NCBI GenBank assembly: GCA_021299875.1
Contig: JAJTEW010000008.1
Span: 1 to 64,000, forward strand
From: Comamonadaceae bacterium
Lineage (GTDB): Bacteria > Pseudomonadota > Gammaproteobacteria > Burkholderiales > Burkholderiaceae_C
Direction: 5' to 3'
DNA: 64,000 bases
The notes under the pieces were generated by a model. That model was not told where the DNA came from, did no database searches, and saw nothing but the letters and a program-made list of their open reading frames with translations. The translations under genes were made by a program, and so were the position numbers. Positions 9,767 to 21,700 of the stretch are shown here, one piece after another. How positions within the stretch are numbered: position 1 is the first letter of the stretch; each line of letters opens with the position of its first letter.

Positions 9767-10438
9767 ATGGCCAAAGCCCTCGACCTCGAAGAACAAGAAC
9801 AACTTGACCAGATCAAGCATTTTTGGAAGAAATACGGCAACCTGATCTCTTGGGTTTTGATCGTCGTTTTGGGCGGTTATGCCGCTTGGAATGGCTACCA
9901 ATACTGGCAGCGCGATCAGGCCGCCAAAGCAGCCGTTCTTTTTGACGAGGTGGAGCGTTCGGCCACGGCTGGCGATTTGGCACGTGTTCAGCGCAGCTTG
10001 GCGGACATCCAAGACAAATACGCTGGCACCATGTTTGCCCATCAGGCATCTCTGGTTGCAGCCAAATTTTTGAGCGCACAAGGCCAATCCGTTGAAGCGC
10101 AAGCTGCTCTGAAATGGGTTGTCGGCGCAGCGCGTGAGCCCGCTTACCGTGACATTGCCCGTCTGCGTTTGTCAGCGCTTTTGCTGGACGCAGGTTCTTT
10201 GGACGGTGCCCTGGCTCAGTTGGCCCAACCCATGGTTCCGTCGTTGATGGGCTTGGCTTCGGATTTGAAGGGCGACATTTTGACCGCCAAAGATCAAAAG
10301 TCGGAGGCACTCTCTGCTTACAAAAAAGCTTGGGATGAGTTGAGCGAAATTCCAGACTACCGCCGTTTGGTGGAGGCCAAGCTCAACGCATTGGGTGTTG
10401 ACCCGCAAGCCACCTCGCCATCAGGAAACGCCAAGTGA
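9767..10438 (+). CDS. yfgM: YfgM family TPR membrane protein (SecYEG/chaperone accessory)
   Basis: E. coli YfgM is anchored beside the SecYEG translocon and cooperates with PpiD in the periplasm. The 223-residue product begins MAKALDLEEQEQLDQIKHFW, has one membrane span at about residues 25-43 (LISWVLIVVLGGYAAW) and a periplasmic helical-repeat region. The position between hisS and bamB is the conserved yfgM position. The stop overlaps the GTG start of bamB by four bases. In gamma-proteobacteria the same protein has been linked to RcsB regulation; nothing here tests that. Confidence 0.9.
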   Translation: MAKALDLEEQEQLDQIKHFWKKYGNLISWVLIVVLGGYAAWNGYQYWQRDQAAKAAVLFDEVERSATAGDLARVQRSLADIQDKYAGTMFAHQASLVAAKFLSAQGQSVEAQAALKWVVGAAREPAYRDIARLRLSALLLDAGSLDGALAQLAQPMVPSLMGLASDLKGDILTAKDQKSEALSAYKKAWDELSEIPDYRRLVEAKLNALGVDPQATSPSGNAK

Positions 10439-11568
10439 CCCAGCCATTCATATCTGTTGTTTCGCGGCTTCTGGCCGTAGGCCTTGTTTTATTGGTAAGC
10501 GCTTGTTCAAGTGGACCTGAAAAACCCAAGGCTTCACCCTTGCCGGTGGTCAGTGGCAACTTCAAAGTCCAGCCCGCTTGGAAATCTCAAGTGGGGACCA
10601 CGGCATCGCATTTGCTGGCCTCGGTACACGGGCAGCAGCTTGCAGTGGCTTCCACGCAAGGGCAATTGGCTGTGATGGATGTCCTCAGCGGGCGTGATAT
10701 TTGGCGGATCAACCTCAATACGCCAATACAAGCAGGTGTCGGAGGAGATGGCCGTCGCTTTGCAGTGGTGACCCAAGCCAACGAATTGGTGGTCGCGCAG
10801 TCGGGTCAGGTGTTGTGGCGTCAAATCTTGCCCGCTTTGTCCTACACCCCGCCTTTGGTGGCGGGAGATCGTGTGTTTGTCATGACGGGGGACAGAGCGG
10901 TGGCTGCTTTTGATGCCGATACCGGTCAACGACTGTGGGGCCAGCAGCGCCCAAGCGATCCTTTGTTGCTCCGTCAGGCAGGCCTGTTGATGCCTTTGGG
11001 TGACAACCTCTTGGTCGGTTGGGGGGGGCGCTTGGCCTCCTTGAACCCATTGACAGGTGCTGTTCGCTGGGAATCTTTGGTGGGAGTGACACGCGGGACG
11101 AATGAAGTCGAACGCCTGGTCGATTTGGTGGCCGGTGCCAGTCGGCAAGGCAATTTACTTTGTGTTCGTTCGTTTCAAACGTCCGTCGCTTGTCTGGATG
11201 GCTTGACGGGCCGCATGCTGTGGTCCCGCCCCGCCCAAGGTCACCAAGGTTTGGATGGCAACGAACAAACTCTTGTAGGTGTCGAATCAGATGGCAAGGT
11301 TTTGGCTTGGCAGCGCAGCACGGGCAACCCGCTTTGGTCACAAGACGCCCTGCGTTTCCGTGGCCTGAGCTTGCCGTTGCTCTTGAACAATGCCGTGGTG
11401 GTGGGCGATCAAGAGGGCTGGGTTCATTTCTTGTCACCACAAGACGGTAAAGCCTTGCAGCGCATGGCCACCGATGGGAGTGCCATCACGGGCAAACCCA
11501 TCTTGGCAGGACAGATGTTGGTGGTGGTGACTCGCAACGGAGGCGTTTTCGGATTTCGCCCTGAATGA
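10435..11568 (+). CDS. bamB: Outer membrane assembly lipoprotein BamB
   Basis: BamB is the beta-propeller lipoprotein of the BAM complex and contacts BamA. The 377-residue product has a lipoprotein signal with lipobox VSAC (Cys24) followed by repeated PQQ-like blades, for example WRINLNTPIQAGVGGDG, VAAFDADTGQRLW and PLTGAVRWE. The start is GTG within a GTGA overlap with yfgM. BamB and BamD are encoded about 9 kb apart in this window. The gene is followed 19 bases later by der, the usual neighbour. Confidence 0.94.
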   Translation: MTQPFISVVSRLLAVGLVLLVSACSSGPEKPKASPLPVVSGNFKVQPAWKSQVGTTASHLLASVHGQQLAVASTQGQLAVMDVLSGRDIWRINLNTPIQAGVGGDGRRFAVVTQANELVVAQSGQVLWRQILPALSYTPPLVAGDRVFVMTGDRAVAAFDADTGQRLWGQQRPSDPLLLRQAGLLMPLGDNLLVGWGGRLASLNPLTGAVRWESLVGVTRGTNEVERLVDLVAGASRQGNLLCVRSFQTSVACLDGLTGRMLWSRPAQGHQGLDGNEQTLVGVESDGKVLAWQRSTGNPLWSQDALRFRGLSLPLLLNNAVVVGDQEGWVHFLSPQDGKALQRMATDGSAITGKPILAGQMLVVVTRNGGVFGFRPE

Positions 11569-11587
11569 TGGAACGGATAATTTTTAA

Positions 11588-12928
11588 GTGAAACCTGTAT
11601 TGGCCCTCGTTGGCCGCCCGAATGTGGGCAAATCCACGTTGTTTAACCGCCTCACCAAGAGCCGGGATGCCATCGTGGCCGACTTCGCGGGTCTGACCCG
11701 TGACCGCCATTACGGCAATGGCAAACAAGGGCGTCAAGAATTCATCGTCATCGATACTGGGGGTTTCGAGCCTGACGCCAGCGCGGGCATTTACAAAGAA
11801 ATGGCCAAGCAAACGCAGCAAGCCGTGGCCGAAGCGGACATGGTTATTTTTGTGGTCGATGCCCGGGGCGGATTGTCTGCCCAAGACCATGACATCGCCA
11901 AATACCTGCGCAAAATTGGTAAACCGACTCTGTTGGTCGCCAACAAAGCCGAGGGCATGCTGGAAGGCATACAGCTGACCGAGTTTTATGAGCTGGGTTT
12001 GGGTGAGGTGATCGCCATTTCTGCTGCCCACGGTCAAGGCACACGCGGACTGGTCGAGTTGGCCTTTGAATCCCTCAACCTGCCCGATGAGCCCGAGGAA
12101 TCCGAGGAGGACCCTTCGGTCATCAAACTGGCTGTGGCAGGCCGCCCCAATGTGGGCAAGTCCACCCTCATCAATACTTGGCTTGGCGAAGAACGGTTGG
12201 TGGCGTTTGACATGCCCGGCACCACCCGAGATGCGATATCGGTGCCATTTGAAAACCAAGGCCAAAAATTCGAGCTGATTGACACCGCTGGTTTGCGCCG
12301 CAAGGGCAAAGTGTTTGAGGCGATCGAAAAGTTTTCGGTTGTGAAAACCCTGCAAGCCATTGAGTCGGCCAACGTCGTCTTGTTGCTGTTGGACGCAGAG
12401 CAGGGCGTCACAGACCAAGATGCCCACATTGCCGGTTACGCTCTCGAAAGTGGTCGTGCGATGGTTTTGGCGGTCAATAAATGGGACGCGGTTGATGAGT
12501 ACCAGCGTCAATTGGTGCAACGTTCGATTGAAACGCGCTTGCCATTTTTAAGCTTTGCGAACATGCACTTCATTTCTGCGAAAAAACGCCAGGGCTTGGG
12601 GCCAGTTTGGGCATCGATCGTTCAAGCTCACAAAGCGGCCATGTGCAAGATGAGCACGCCCATCTTGACGCGCTTGTTGCTCGAGGCCGTTCAGTTCCAG
12701 AGCCCCCAGCGCGGTGGCATGTTCCGTCCCAAGCTGCGTTATGCCCACCAAGGGGGCATGAATCCGCCTGTGATCGTGGTGCACGGCAACTCCTTGGAGC
12801 ACGTCACCGACACCTACAAACGTTTTCTGGAAGGGCGCTTTCGCAAAGCGTTCAACCTTTCTGGTACCCCACTGCGGATTGAGATGAAAACATCTTCCAA
12901 TCCTTTTGCGGGCAAGGAAGCCAGTTGA
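11588..12928 (+). CDS. der: Ribosome assembly GTPase Der (EngA)
   Basis: Der is the tandem-domain GTPase required for 50S subunit maturation. The 446-residue protein has two G domains, each with a P-loop GRPNVGKST (starting at residues 9 and 185), DTGG/DTAG switch motifs and NKxD motifs (NKWD in the second), then a C-terminal KH-like domain ending near [10 protein letters not shown]. The start is GTG, since the frame opens directly into [13 protein letters not shown]. It belongs to the hisS-yfgM-bamB-der-hfq run. Confidence 0.97.
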   Translation: MKPVLALVGRPNVGKSTLFNRLTKSRDAIVADFAGLTRDRHYGNGKQGRQEFIVIDTGGFEPDASAGIYKEMAKQTQQAVAEADMVIFVVDARGGLSAQDHDIAKYLRKIGKPTLLVANKAEGMLEGIQLTEFYELGLGEVIAISAAHGQGTRGLVELAFESLNLPDEPEESEEDPSVIKLAVAGRPNVGKSTLINTWLGEERLVAFDMPGTTRDAISVPFENQGQKFELIDTAGLRRKGKVFEAIEKFSVVKTLQAIESANVVLLLLDAEQGVTDQDAHIAGYALESGRAMVLAVNKWDAVDEYQRQLVQRSIETRLPFLSFANMHFISAKKRQGLGPVWASIVQAHKAAMCKMSTPILTRLLLEAVQFQSPQRGGMFRPKLRYAHQGGMNPPVIVVHGNSLEHVTDTYKRFLEGRFRKAFNLSGTPLRIEMKTSSNPFAGKEAS

Positions 12929-13016
12929 GTGTCCAGGGAATCCGTCTCTTTCGCTCGGCGGTGCCGGGCCCTGTGGTAAGGTCAAGTCTTTCAAACTTCT
13001 GAACACGGAGAATATC

Positions 13017-13262
13017 GTGAGCAACAAAGGTCAACTTTTGCAAGACCCCTTTTTGAATGCATTGCGCAAAGAACACGTGCCGGTGTCCATTTATTTGGTC
13101 AACGGCATCAAGCTTCAGGGGCAAATTGAGTCATTCGACCAATACGTCGTGTTGCTGCGGAACACGGTCACCCAGATGGTTTACAAACACGCCATTTCGA
13201 CCATCGTTCCAGGCCGCTCTGTCACTTTCAGCACGCCTGAAACTGGCGAAATCACAGCCTGA
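13017..13262 (+). CDS. hfq: RNA chaperone Hfq
   Basis: Hfq is the hexameric Sm-like chaperone that pairs small RNAs with mRNAs. The 81-residue protein reads [20 protein letters not shown] near the N-terminus (Sm1 begins [20 protein letters not shown]) and has the Sm2 signature [12 protein letters not shown]. The start is GTG at 13017 behind a GGAG; the upstream in-frame ATG at 12906 lies in der and was rejected. The C-terminal tail is short ([14 protein letters not shown]). hflX, hflK and hflC follow, as in most proteobacteria. Confidence 0.97.
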   Translation: MSNKGQLLQDPFLNALRKEHVPVSIYLVNGIKLQGQIESFDQYVVLLRNTVTQMVYKHAISTIVPGRSVTFSTPETGEITA

Positions 13263-13314
13263 TCGTGCCCCTTGTGGTGAGGGTGGTTCTTGTGATCACC
13301 GAAGGTTGCTGAAT

Positions 13315-14502
13315 TTGTCTGATTTGTCCTCCAAAAAAACAGCACCGACGCTTTTGATCGGTGTTGATTTTGGCCTGCCACACTTTGACGCCGACTTGGT
13401 CGAATTGGGTCTCTTGGCCAAAACAGCGGGACTGCAACCCGTTGCACGTTTGACCTGCAAACGAAAAGCGCCGGACGCTGCGCTTTTTGTGGGCAGCGGA
13501 AAAGCCGACGAAATCAAAACTTTGGCCTTGCTGCATGGCGCGGTTGAAATTCTTTTTGACCAAGCCCTCAGCCCTGCTCAGCAGCGCAATCTCGAACGAC
13601 ACATGGGTCTGCCGGTCAATGACCGGACGCTGCTGATTTTGGAAATTTTTGGTCAAAGAGCCCGCAGCCACGAAGGCAAGTTACAAGTCGAATTGGCCCG
13701 TCAGCAGTACCTGAGCACTCGTTTGGTTCGGCGCTGGTCACACCTTGAACGGCAAAGCGGCGGCATTGGCATGCGTGGCGGTCCCGGTGAGACCCAGATT
13801 GAGCTCGACCGACGCATGATCCAAGACTCGATCAAACGCATCAAAGAGCGGTTGATCAAAGTCAAACGACAGCGCAGTACCCAGCGCCGTCAACGGGACC
13901 GGCGTGACACCTTCAATATTTCTTTGGTTGGTTACACCAACGCGGGCAAGTCCACGCTGTTTAACGCCTTGGTCAAGGCCAGGGCCTATGCGGCCGACCA
14001 ACTTTTTGCAACCCTGGACACCACCACCCGCCAGCTTTACTTGGGGGAAGCGGGTCGATCTGTTTCCTTGTCTGACACCGTGGGCTTTATCCGTGATTTG
14101 CCACACGGTTTGGTGGAGGCTTTCCAAGCGACATTGCAAGAGGCCACCGAGGCCGATTTGTTGCTTCACGTGGTGGATGCCTCCAACCCTGATTTTCCCG
14201 AACAGATGGCCGAGGTGCAAAAAGTTTTGGTTGATATTGGGGCCGATCAAGTGCCTCAACTCTTGGTTTTTAATAAAATTGATGCTTTGGACAGCGATCG
14301 TTACCCCTTAGAGCTTCAAGACCAGTACGATTTGAATGGCGTGCCCGTTTCGCGTGTATTTTTGAGTGCTCAGAGCGGGGTGGGCTTGTCGGGGCTGCGG
14401 GCCGTTTTGTCCGAGATCGTGAAAACCGCGTTACCCAGCTTGGATCCTTCAGAGTCCGATCCCCGTGACATTGGGCGGGAATATCTGGGTGACACGACTT
14501 GA
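13315..14502 (+). CDS. hflX: Ribosome-associated GTPase HflX
   Basis: HflX binds the 50S subunit and splits stalled ribosomes under stress. The product has the N-terminal HflX domain (FVGSGKADEI), the linker signature MRGGPGETQIELDRR at about residue 153 and a G domain with P-loop GYTNAGKSTLFNAL near residue 206. The frame is open further upstream, into hfq, but relatives begin just before LLIGVDFG. I therefore chose TTG at 13315, preceded by AAGG at a suitable distance; TTG at 13306 is an alternative. That gives about 395 residues. Confidence 0.9.
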   Translation: MSDLSSKKTAPTLLIGVDFGLPHFDADLVELGLLAKTAGLQPVARLTCKRKAPDAALFVGSGKADEIKTLALLHGAVEILFDQALSPAQQRNLERHMGLPVNDRTLLILEIFGQRARSHEGKLQVELARQQYLSTRLVRRWSHLERQSGGIGMRGGPGETQIELDRRMIQDSIKRIKERLIKVKRQRSTQRRQRDRRDTFNISLVGYTNAGKSTLFNALVKARAYAADQLFATLDTTTRQLYLGEAGRSVSLSDTVGFIRDLPHGLVEAFQATLQEATEADLLLHVVDASNPDFPEQMAEVQKVLVDIGADQVPQLLVFNKIDALDSDRYPLELQDQYDLNGVPVSRVFLSAQSGVGLSGLRAVLSEIVKTALPSLDPSESDPRDIGREYLGDTT

Positions 14503-14557
14503 GAGGCCTTCATTTTCGGCACAATGCTGTTTCGTCACATTGACAAAGATAAAAACC

Positions 14558-15931
14558 ATGAATTTCCACCTCCTTCCCCTTCGTTGGTCCTTGCTGCCTG
14601 CAAAGATCCGAGGTATGTTCAATTTGAACGACCCTCGCTGGGGACGTGACGATGACAAGTCGCCCAACGAATCGGGCGCCAAGCCGAGCAATGATGTGCC
14701 TCCACCGGGCCCCAAGCCCGATGCATGGCAGCAGCCTTCAGGACGTCCACAACAACAAAGCGGACCACCGGATTTGGATGAGTTGTGGCGTGATTTCAAC
14801 CGAAAATTGGGCCAAATTTTTGGTGGCAAAGGGGGGCCTCAGCGTCCTCAGGGCCCAGGGGGTTCTGGGGGTGGATCGGGTGGCCCCGAGATTCCTGCCT
14901 TCATCAAAAACCTGGGCATCGGGGTGATTTTGGGCGGGTCTTTGTTGGTTTGGTTGGCGACAGGCTTTTTCATTGTGCAAGAAGGTCAACAGGCTGTGAT
15001 CACCCAGTTTGGCAAGTACCATTCCACCGTCAATGCTGGTTTCAACTGGCGAATGCCTTACCCCTTACAGCGCCACGAGTTGGTCTTTGTGACCCAAATC
15101 AGGTCTGTTGACATTGGCCGTGACAACATCATCAAGGCCACGGGCCTGCGTGAGTCGGCCATGCTCACCGAAGATGAAAACATTGTTGAAATCAAGTTTG
15201 CCGTTCAATACCGACTGAACGATGCGCGTGCTTATCTCTTCGAAAGCCGTGACCCCACCCAAGCGGTGATTCAGTCGGCTGAAACCGCTGTGCGTGAGGT
15301 GGTGGGCAAAATGCGCATGGACTCGGCTTTGGCTGAGGAACGCGACCAGATCGCCCCCCGTGTGCGTGAAAAAATGCAGACCATTCTTGACCTGTACAAG
15401 GTTGGTATTGAAGTGGTGGGCATCAACCTGCAACAAGGCGGTGTTCGCCCCCCCGAGCAGGTTCAGGCTGCATTTGACGATGTTTTGAAGGCGGGTCAAG
15501 AGCGTGAGCGCGCGAAGAACGAAGCACAGGCTTATGCCAACGATGTGGTCCCCCGCGCCGTGGGTGCTGCATCACGCCTCAAAGAAGAGGCCGACGCCTA
15601 CCGCGAACGCATCGTGGCCCAAGCAGAGGGTGATGCGCAGCGCTTCAAAACCATCTTGCCTGAGTACCAAAAATCGCCCCAAGTCATGCGTGATCGCATG
15701 TACACAGACACCATGCAGCAAATCTACAGCAATGTGACCAAAGTTCTGGTGGACAGCAAGCAGGGCTCCAACCTTTTGTACCTCCCGCTTGACAAAATCA
15801 TGCAGCAGGTTTCCCAAGTCACGCCGCCTGTCATGGACGTGGCCCCTGCGGCCAGCGGCAACGCGAATGCTGTTTCGACCGAAACGCGTTCCAGGGATAC
15901 ACAACGTTCGCGCGACCGCGATCCACGATAA
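14558..15931 (+). CDS. hflK: FtsH protease modulator HflK
   Basis: HflK forms, with HflC, a large membrane cage around the FtsH protease. The roughly 457-residue product has a Pro/Gly/Gln-rich cytoplasmic N-terminal segment (FNLNDPRWGRDDD, GPPDLDELWRDFNRKL), a membrane span at about residues 118-136, an SPFH/band-7 domain starting VQEGQQAVITQFGKY and a long helical region. The ATG at 14558 has a poor ribosome site, and the ATG at 14615 (MFNLNDPRWG) is an equally possible start. hflC follows 11 bases later. Confidence 0.93.
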   Translation: MNFHLLPLRWSLLPAKIRGMFNLNDPRWGRDDDKSPNESGAKPSNDVPPPGPKPDAWQQPSGRPQQQSGPPDLDELWRDFNRKLGQIFGGKGGPQRPQGPGGSGGGSGGPEIPAFIKNLGIGVILGGSLLVWLATGFFIVQEGQQAVITQFGKYHSTVNAGFNWRMPYPLQRHELVFVTQIRSVDIGRDNIIKATGLRESAMLTEDENIVEIKFAVQYRLNDARAYLFESRDPTQAVIQSAETAVREVVGKMRMDSALAEERDQIAPRVREKMQTILDLYKVGIEVVGINLQQGGVRPPEQVQAAFDDVLKAGQERERAKNEAQAYANDVVPRAVGAASRLKEEADAYRERIVAQAEGDAQRFKTILPEYQKSPQVMRDRMYTDTMQQIYSNVTKVLVDSKQGSNLLYLPLDKIMQQVSQVTPPVMDVAPAASGNANAVSTETRSRDTQRSRDRDPR

Positions 15932-15942
15932 GGACCAAGAAA

Positions 15943-16842
15943 ATGAATCGCATCGGATTGTGGATTTCCAGCGCACTGGTTTTGTTTGTGTTGCTGAGTT
16001 CAACGCTTTTTGTGGTGGACCAACGTCAGTTTGGCGTTGTCTATGCCTTGGGCCAGATCAAGGAAGTGATCACAGAGCCCGGCTTGCATTTCAAGTTGCC
16101 GCCACCCCTTCAAAACGTCAATTACATTGACAAACGATTGTTGACCTTGGACAGCCCAGACAACGAACCCATGCTCACGGCTGAAAAGCAGCGTGTGGTC
16201 ATCGATTGGTATGTTCGCTGGCGCATCACCGATCCCCAGGCCTACATTCGAAATGTGGGATTGGATGAGAAGGCAGGGACCAGCCAACTCAACCGCGTGG
16301 TTCGAAATGCTTTTCAAGAGCAAATCAACAAGCGCACCGTCAAAGACTTGTTGTCCCTCAAACGTGAAGAATTGATGGACGATGTCAAAGAAGATGTCCT
16401 CGCGGTCGTTCGAGGGGCCAAGCCTTGGGGTGTCGATGTGGTCGATGTTCGCATCACCCGTGCCGATTACGTGGACACGATCACCGAATCGGTTTATCGC
16501 CGTATGGAAGCCGAGCGCAAGCGGGTCGCGAATGAATTGCGCTCCACGGGCGGAGCTGAGGGTGAAAAAATCCGTGCGGATGCAGACCGTCAGCGTGAGG
16601 TCACTGTGGCCAATGCCTACCGCGATGCACAGAAAATCAAAGGCGAGGGAGACGCCATGGCCGCCCGCTTGTATGCGGAATCGTTTGGTCGCGACCCCCA
16701 GTTTGCTCAGTTTTACAGAAGCTTGGAAGCTTACAAGTCCAGCTTCAACAGCAAAGGTGATGTGATGGTTCTGGACCCCGGCAGTTCAGAGTTTTTCAAA
16801 GGCATGCGGGGCACACCCGCCAGCGCACCGGCTCGAAAGTAA
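15943..16842 (+). CDS. hflC: FtsH protease modulator HflC
   Basis: HflC is the partner of HflK in the complex controlling FtsH. The 299-residue protein has an N-terminal signal-anchor (about residues 5-25, LWISSALVLFVLLSS), an SPFH domain beginning VDQRQFGVVYALGQI and the family segment VRNAFQEQINKRTVKDLLS, then a charged coiled-coil region. A good GGA ribosome site precedes the ATG. Length is typical. The next gene starts three bases after its stop. Confidence 0.95.
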   Translation: MNRIGLWISSALVLFVLLSSTLFVVDQRQFGVVYALGQIKEVITEPGLHFKLPPPLQNVNYIDKRLLTLDSPDNEPMLTAEKQRVVIDWYVRWRITDPQAYIRNVGLDEKAGTSQLNRVVRNAFQEQINKRTVKDLLSLKREELMDDVKEDVLAVVRGAKPWGVDVVDVRITRADYVDTITESVYRRMEAERKRVANELRSTGGAEGEKIRADADRQREVTVANAYRDAQKIKGEGDAMAARLYAESFGRDPQFAQFYRSLEAYKSSFNSKGDVMVLDPGSSEFFKGMRGTPASAPARK

Positions 16843-16845
16843 GGC

Positions 16846-17031
16846 TTGTTGGCATCGCTCCTTTTGGCTTTGGGCTTGATGCTTATTCTGGAAGGACTGA
16901 TGCCCATGGTTTTGCCGCGCCTGTGGAAAAGCCTGTTTGAGCAAATGCTCAAGCTGGACGATGGTCAGATTCGCTTTTTCGGCATGCTGATGGTGATTGT
17001 CGGCCTGTCCGTCATTTGGTTTCTGGCTTGA
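16846..17031 (+). CDS. DUF2065 small membrane protein (YjeT type)
   Basis: This 61-residue protein has two hydrophobic segments separated by a short charged stretch: LLLALGLMLILEGLMPMVLP and FFGMLMVIVGLSVIWFL. It matches the DUF2065/YjeT family, which is encoded directly after hflC in many proteobacteria. The function is unknown; the fixed position suggests a link to HflKC or the next gene. The start is TTG three bases after the hflC stop (a second TTG follows at once), so translation is probably coupled. The gap of about 130 bases to hisZ contains a 7-bp inverted repeat (17088-17108) and a TAAAAT hexamer at 17128. Confidence 0.8.
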   Translation: MLASLLLALGLMLILEGLMPMVLPRLWKSLFEQMLKLDDGQIRFFGMLMVIVGLSVIWFLA

Positions 17032-17164
17032 GGTCTGAAATTGGCATTTCTGTTCGCAATGATCTTCTTTCTGTCAATTCAGATCCCTTTGGCCGACCTC
17101 GGGCCAAAAAACAGACCGTCTACCCGGTAAAATCTGGTTTTTAACCGTCTCCCCCCATCCCCTC

Positions 17165-19671
<2,507 letters not shown>

Positions 19672-19722
19672 TCAAACGGACAGTCGCCCAGTTTTTACCC
19701 ACCTTTTGACGGAGTTCCTCCC

Positions 19723-20247
19723 ATGTTGACCGAAGACGGCAAGCACCTGTACGTGAGCTACGACGAGTACCACAACCTGATCGAAAAGCTCGCGATCCGA
19801 ATCCACCAATCTGGATGGCAGTTCGACACCATTTTGTGTCTGGCCCGGGGCGGTATGCGCCCCGGCGACATCTTGTCCCGCATCTTTGACAAGCCCTTGG
19901 CCATCATGTCCACCAGCTCGTACCGCGCCGACGCGGGCACGGTACAAGGTCACTTGGACATCGCGCGCTTCATCACCACGCCCAAAGGCGAAATCGCTGG
20001 CAAGGTTTTGTTGGTGGACGACTTGGCCGATACCGGTCACACCTTGCGTGCGGTGGTTGACCAACTCAAGAACAATTACAAGCCCGTGACCGAGCTGCGC
20101 ACAGCGGTCATCTGGACCAAAGGCGTGTCCACCTTCAAACCCGATTATTCGATCGAGGATTTGCCCACCAACCCATGGATTCACCAACCGTTTGAACCCT
20201 ACGACGCCATGCGCCCCGATAAACTGTTGGAAAAATGGCGCGTTTGA
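19723..20247 (+). CDS. Phosphoribosyltransferase (purine-type)
   Basis: A 174-residue type I phosphoribosyltransferase with the PRPP-binding signature VLLVDDLADTGHTLRAV (about residues 94-110) and an N-terminal substrate loop ILCLARGGMRPGDILS. Proteins of this group are annotated as hypoxanthine or xanthine-guanine phosphoribosyltransferases and salvage purine bases. The position 51 bases after purA supports a purine role, but base specificity cannot be read from the sequence. A hairpin follows the gene. Confidence 0.85.
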   Translation: MLTEDGKHLYVSYDEYHNLIEKLAIRIHQSGWQFDTILCLARGGMRPGDILSRIFDKPLAIMSTSSYRADAGTVQGHLDIARFITTPKGEIAGKVLLVDDLADTGHTLRAVVDQLKNNYKPVTELRTAVIWTKGVSTFKPDYSIEDLPTNPWIHQPFEPYDAMRPDKLLEKWRV

Positions 20248-20280
20248 TCCGCCTCGGATTTACCCGCATTGACCTGCATG

Positions 20281-20303
20281 CAGCCTCCTTCGGGAGGCTG
20301 TTT
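20281..20303 (+). terminator. Hairpin with UUCG loop after the purA block
   Basis: A perfect 8-bp stem CAGCCTCC/GGAGGCTG closes a TTCG tetraloop (20289-20292). Only three T residues follow before GCA, so it is a stable hairpin with a weak U-tract. It stands 34 bases after the phosphoribosyltransferase stop and just before the next gene start at 20320. Confidence 0.6.
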
Positions 20304-20319
20304 GCATTAGGATCGACGC

Positions 20320-21582
20320 ATGCCTGACGAACCTCAAAAAACACTTTCGCCCCATCTGACGACGGGTCTGATCCACCATCCCTACCTTGCGCCGGGCGGT
20401 TTTGAGGCCCCGCAACCCGGTGTTTTCAAAGCATCAACCGTTTACTTTCCATCGGTAGCGGCCATGCGTCAACGTGAGTGGAAGGACAAATCTTCTTACA
20501 CCTATGGCTTGCATGGCACACCCACCACTTATGTGCTGGAAGAGCGCCTATGCGCTTTAGAGGGTGGGCTGCAATGCGTTTTGGTGCCCAGTGGTCTGGC
20601 GGCACTGGCATTGGTTGCTTTGTCTGTATTGACCACCGGTGATGAGGTGCTCATTCCCGACAATGCCTACGGCCCCAACAAGGCCTTGGCGCAAGGTGAG
20701 TTGCATCACTTTGGCATTTCGCACCGCTTTTATGACCCGCTGGACCCTGAGGATCTTTCACGCCAAATCTCGCCGAAAACGCGCTTGGTCTGGCTTGAAG
20801 CGCCGGGCTCGGTGAGCATGGAGTTTCCCGATTTGCCTGAGATGGTCCGCCGCTGCCGCGAGCGCGGCGTTTGGTGTGCCCTCGACAACACCTGGGGGGC
20901 GGGACTGGCTTTCAAAGCGTTTGATTTGTTGGGAGATGGCCATGGCGCTGGCGGGGAGGGCAGCCTGTCGGTGGACATCAGCGCCCATGCGTTGACCAAA
21001 TACCCCAGTGGTGGTGGTGATGTGCTCATGGGCAGCGTCATCACAAGGGATGCGGCCTTGCATTTGAAAATCAAACTTTGCCACATGCGACTGGGGCTGG
21101 GTGTGGCTGCCAATGACGCTGAAACCGTTTTGCGCTCCTTGCCCAGCATCGACCTCCGTTACAAAGCCCATGACCAAACGGCCCGAGCTTTGGCAGCATG
21201 GTGGCAAGACCAACCACAATGCGCGCAACTGATGCATCCCGCCTTTGAGGGCTCCCCAGGCCACGCCCATTGGCAAGCTCTGTGCGATCGCAACACGGGC
21301 CAAGGATTGGCCGCTGGCTTGTTCAGCGTCATGATCGATGCGCGTTTCAGTCAAGCCCAGGTGGACGCGTTTTGCGATGGGCTGAAACTTTTCAAAATTG
21401 GTTACAGCTGGGGCGGGCCCGTGAGCTTGGTGGTGCCCTACGACATCGCGTCGATGCGCTCAGCCTGGCCCAGCCATTTGAGGCCAGGCACTCTGGTGCG
21501 TTTTTCCACGGGTCTGGAGTCCGCGCGCGACCTGATCCTTGACTTGCATCAAGCCGTTCAGGCGCATTTGCCAATCGCCTGA
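20320..21582 (+). CDS. metC: Cystathionine beta-lyase-like PLP enzyme
   Basis: This 420-residue protein belongs to the Cys/Met metabolism PLP family. The pyridoxal-phosphate lysine is Lys227 in SAHALTKYPSGGGDV; other family segments are YTYGLHGTPTTYVLEERLC, LVPSGLAALAL and LDNTWGAGL. Cystathionine beta-lyase, which releases homocysteine for methionine synthesis, is the usual assignment for this subgroup. Gamma-synthase and gamma-lyase relatives share the fold, so substrate specificity is inferred. The gene stands alone between a hairpin upstream and paired hairpins downstream. Confidence 0.8.
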   Translation: MPDEPQKTLSPHLTTGLIHHPYLAPGGFEAPQPGVFKASTVYFPSVAAMRQREWKDKSSYTYGLHGTPTTYVLEERLCALEGGLQCVLVPSGLAALALVALSVLTTGDEVLIPDNAYGPNKALAQGELHHFGISHRFYDPLDPEDLSRQISPKTRLVWLEAPGSVSMEFPDLPEMVRRCRERGVWCALDNTWGAGLAFKAFDLLGDGHGAGGEGSLSVDISAHALTKYPSGGGDVLMGSVITRDAALHLKIKLCHMRLGLGVAANDAETVLRSLPSIDLRYKAHDQTARALAAWWQDQPQCAQLMHPAFEGSPGHAHWQALCDRNTGQGLAAGLFSVMIDARFSQAQVDAFCDGLKLFKIGYSWGGPVSLVVPYDIASMRSAWPSHLRPGTLVRFSTGLESARDLILDLHQAVQAHLPIA

Positions 21583-21593
21583 GGGCGTGAACT

Positions 21594-21659
21594 GATCGAC
21601 GCGCCATTGATGGGCATCCAAGCTGTTGGATGGTGCGTTGATCGCTGTTCAAAAACAGC
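21594..21659 (+). other. Two consecutive hairpins in an intergenic region
   Basis: Bases 21594-21607 (GATCGACGCGCCAT) pair with 21630-21643 (ATGGTGCGTTGATC) over 14 positions, two of them G-U if transcribed. Inside lies a competing perfect stem CATCCAA/TTGGATG (21615-21632). A second hairpin GCTGTT-CAAA-AACAGC follows immediately (21644-21659). There is no T-run, so this is not a standard terminator. Confidence 0.6.
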
Positions 21660-21700
21660 CAGTGGCGTTACCCTGAACACTTCATTTTTGGGAAAGCCAC

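Noticed and set aside
17088..17108. TTTGGCC/GGCCAAA hairpin upstream of hisZ as a terminator
   Set aside because: It is followed by A residues rather than T on the plus strand, and on the minus strand the T-run precedes the stem.
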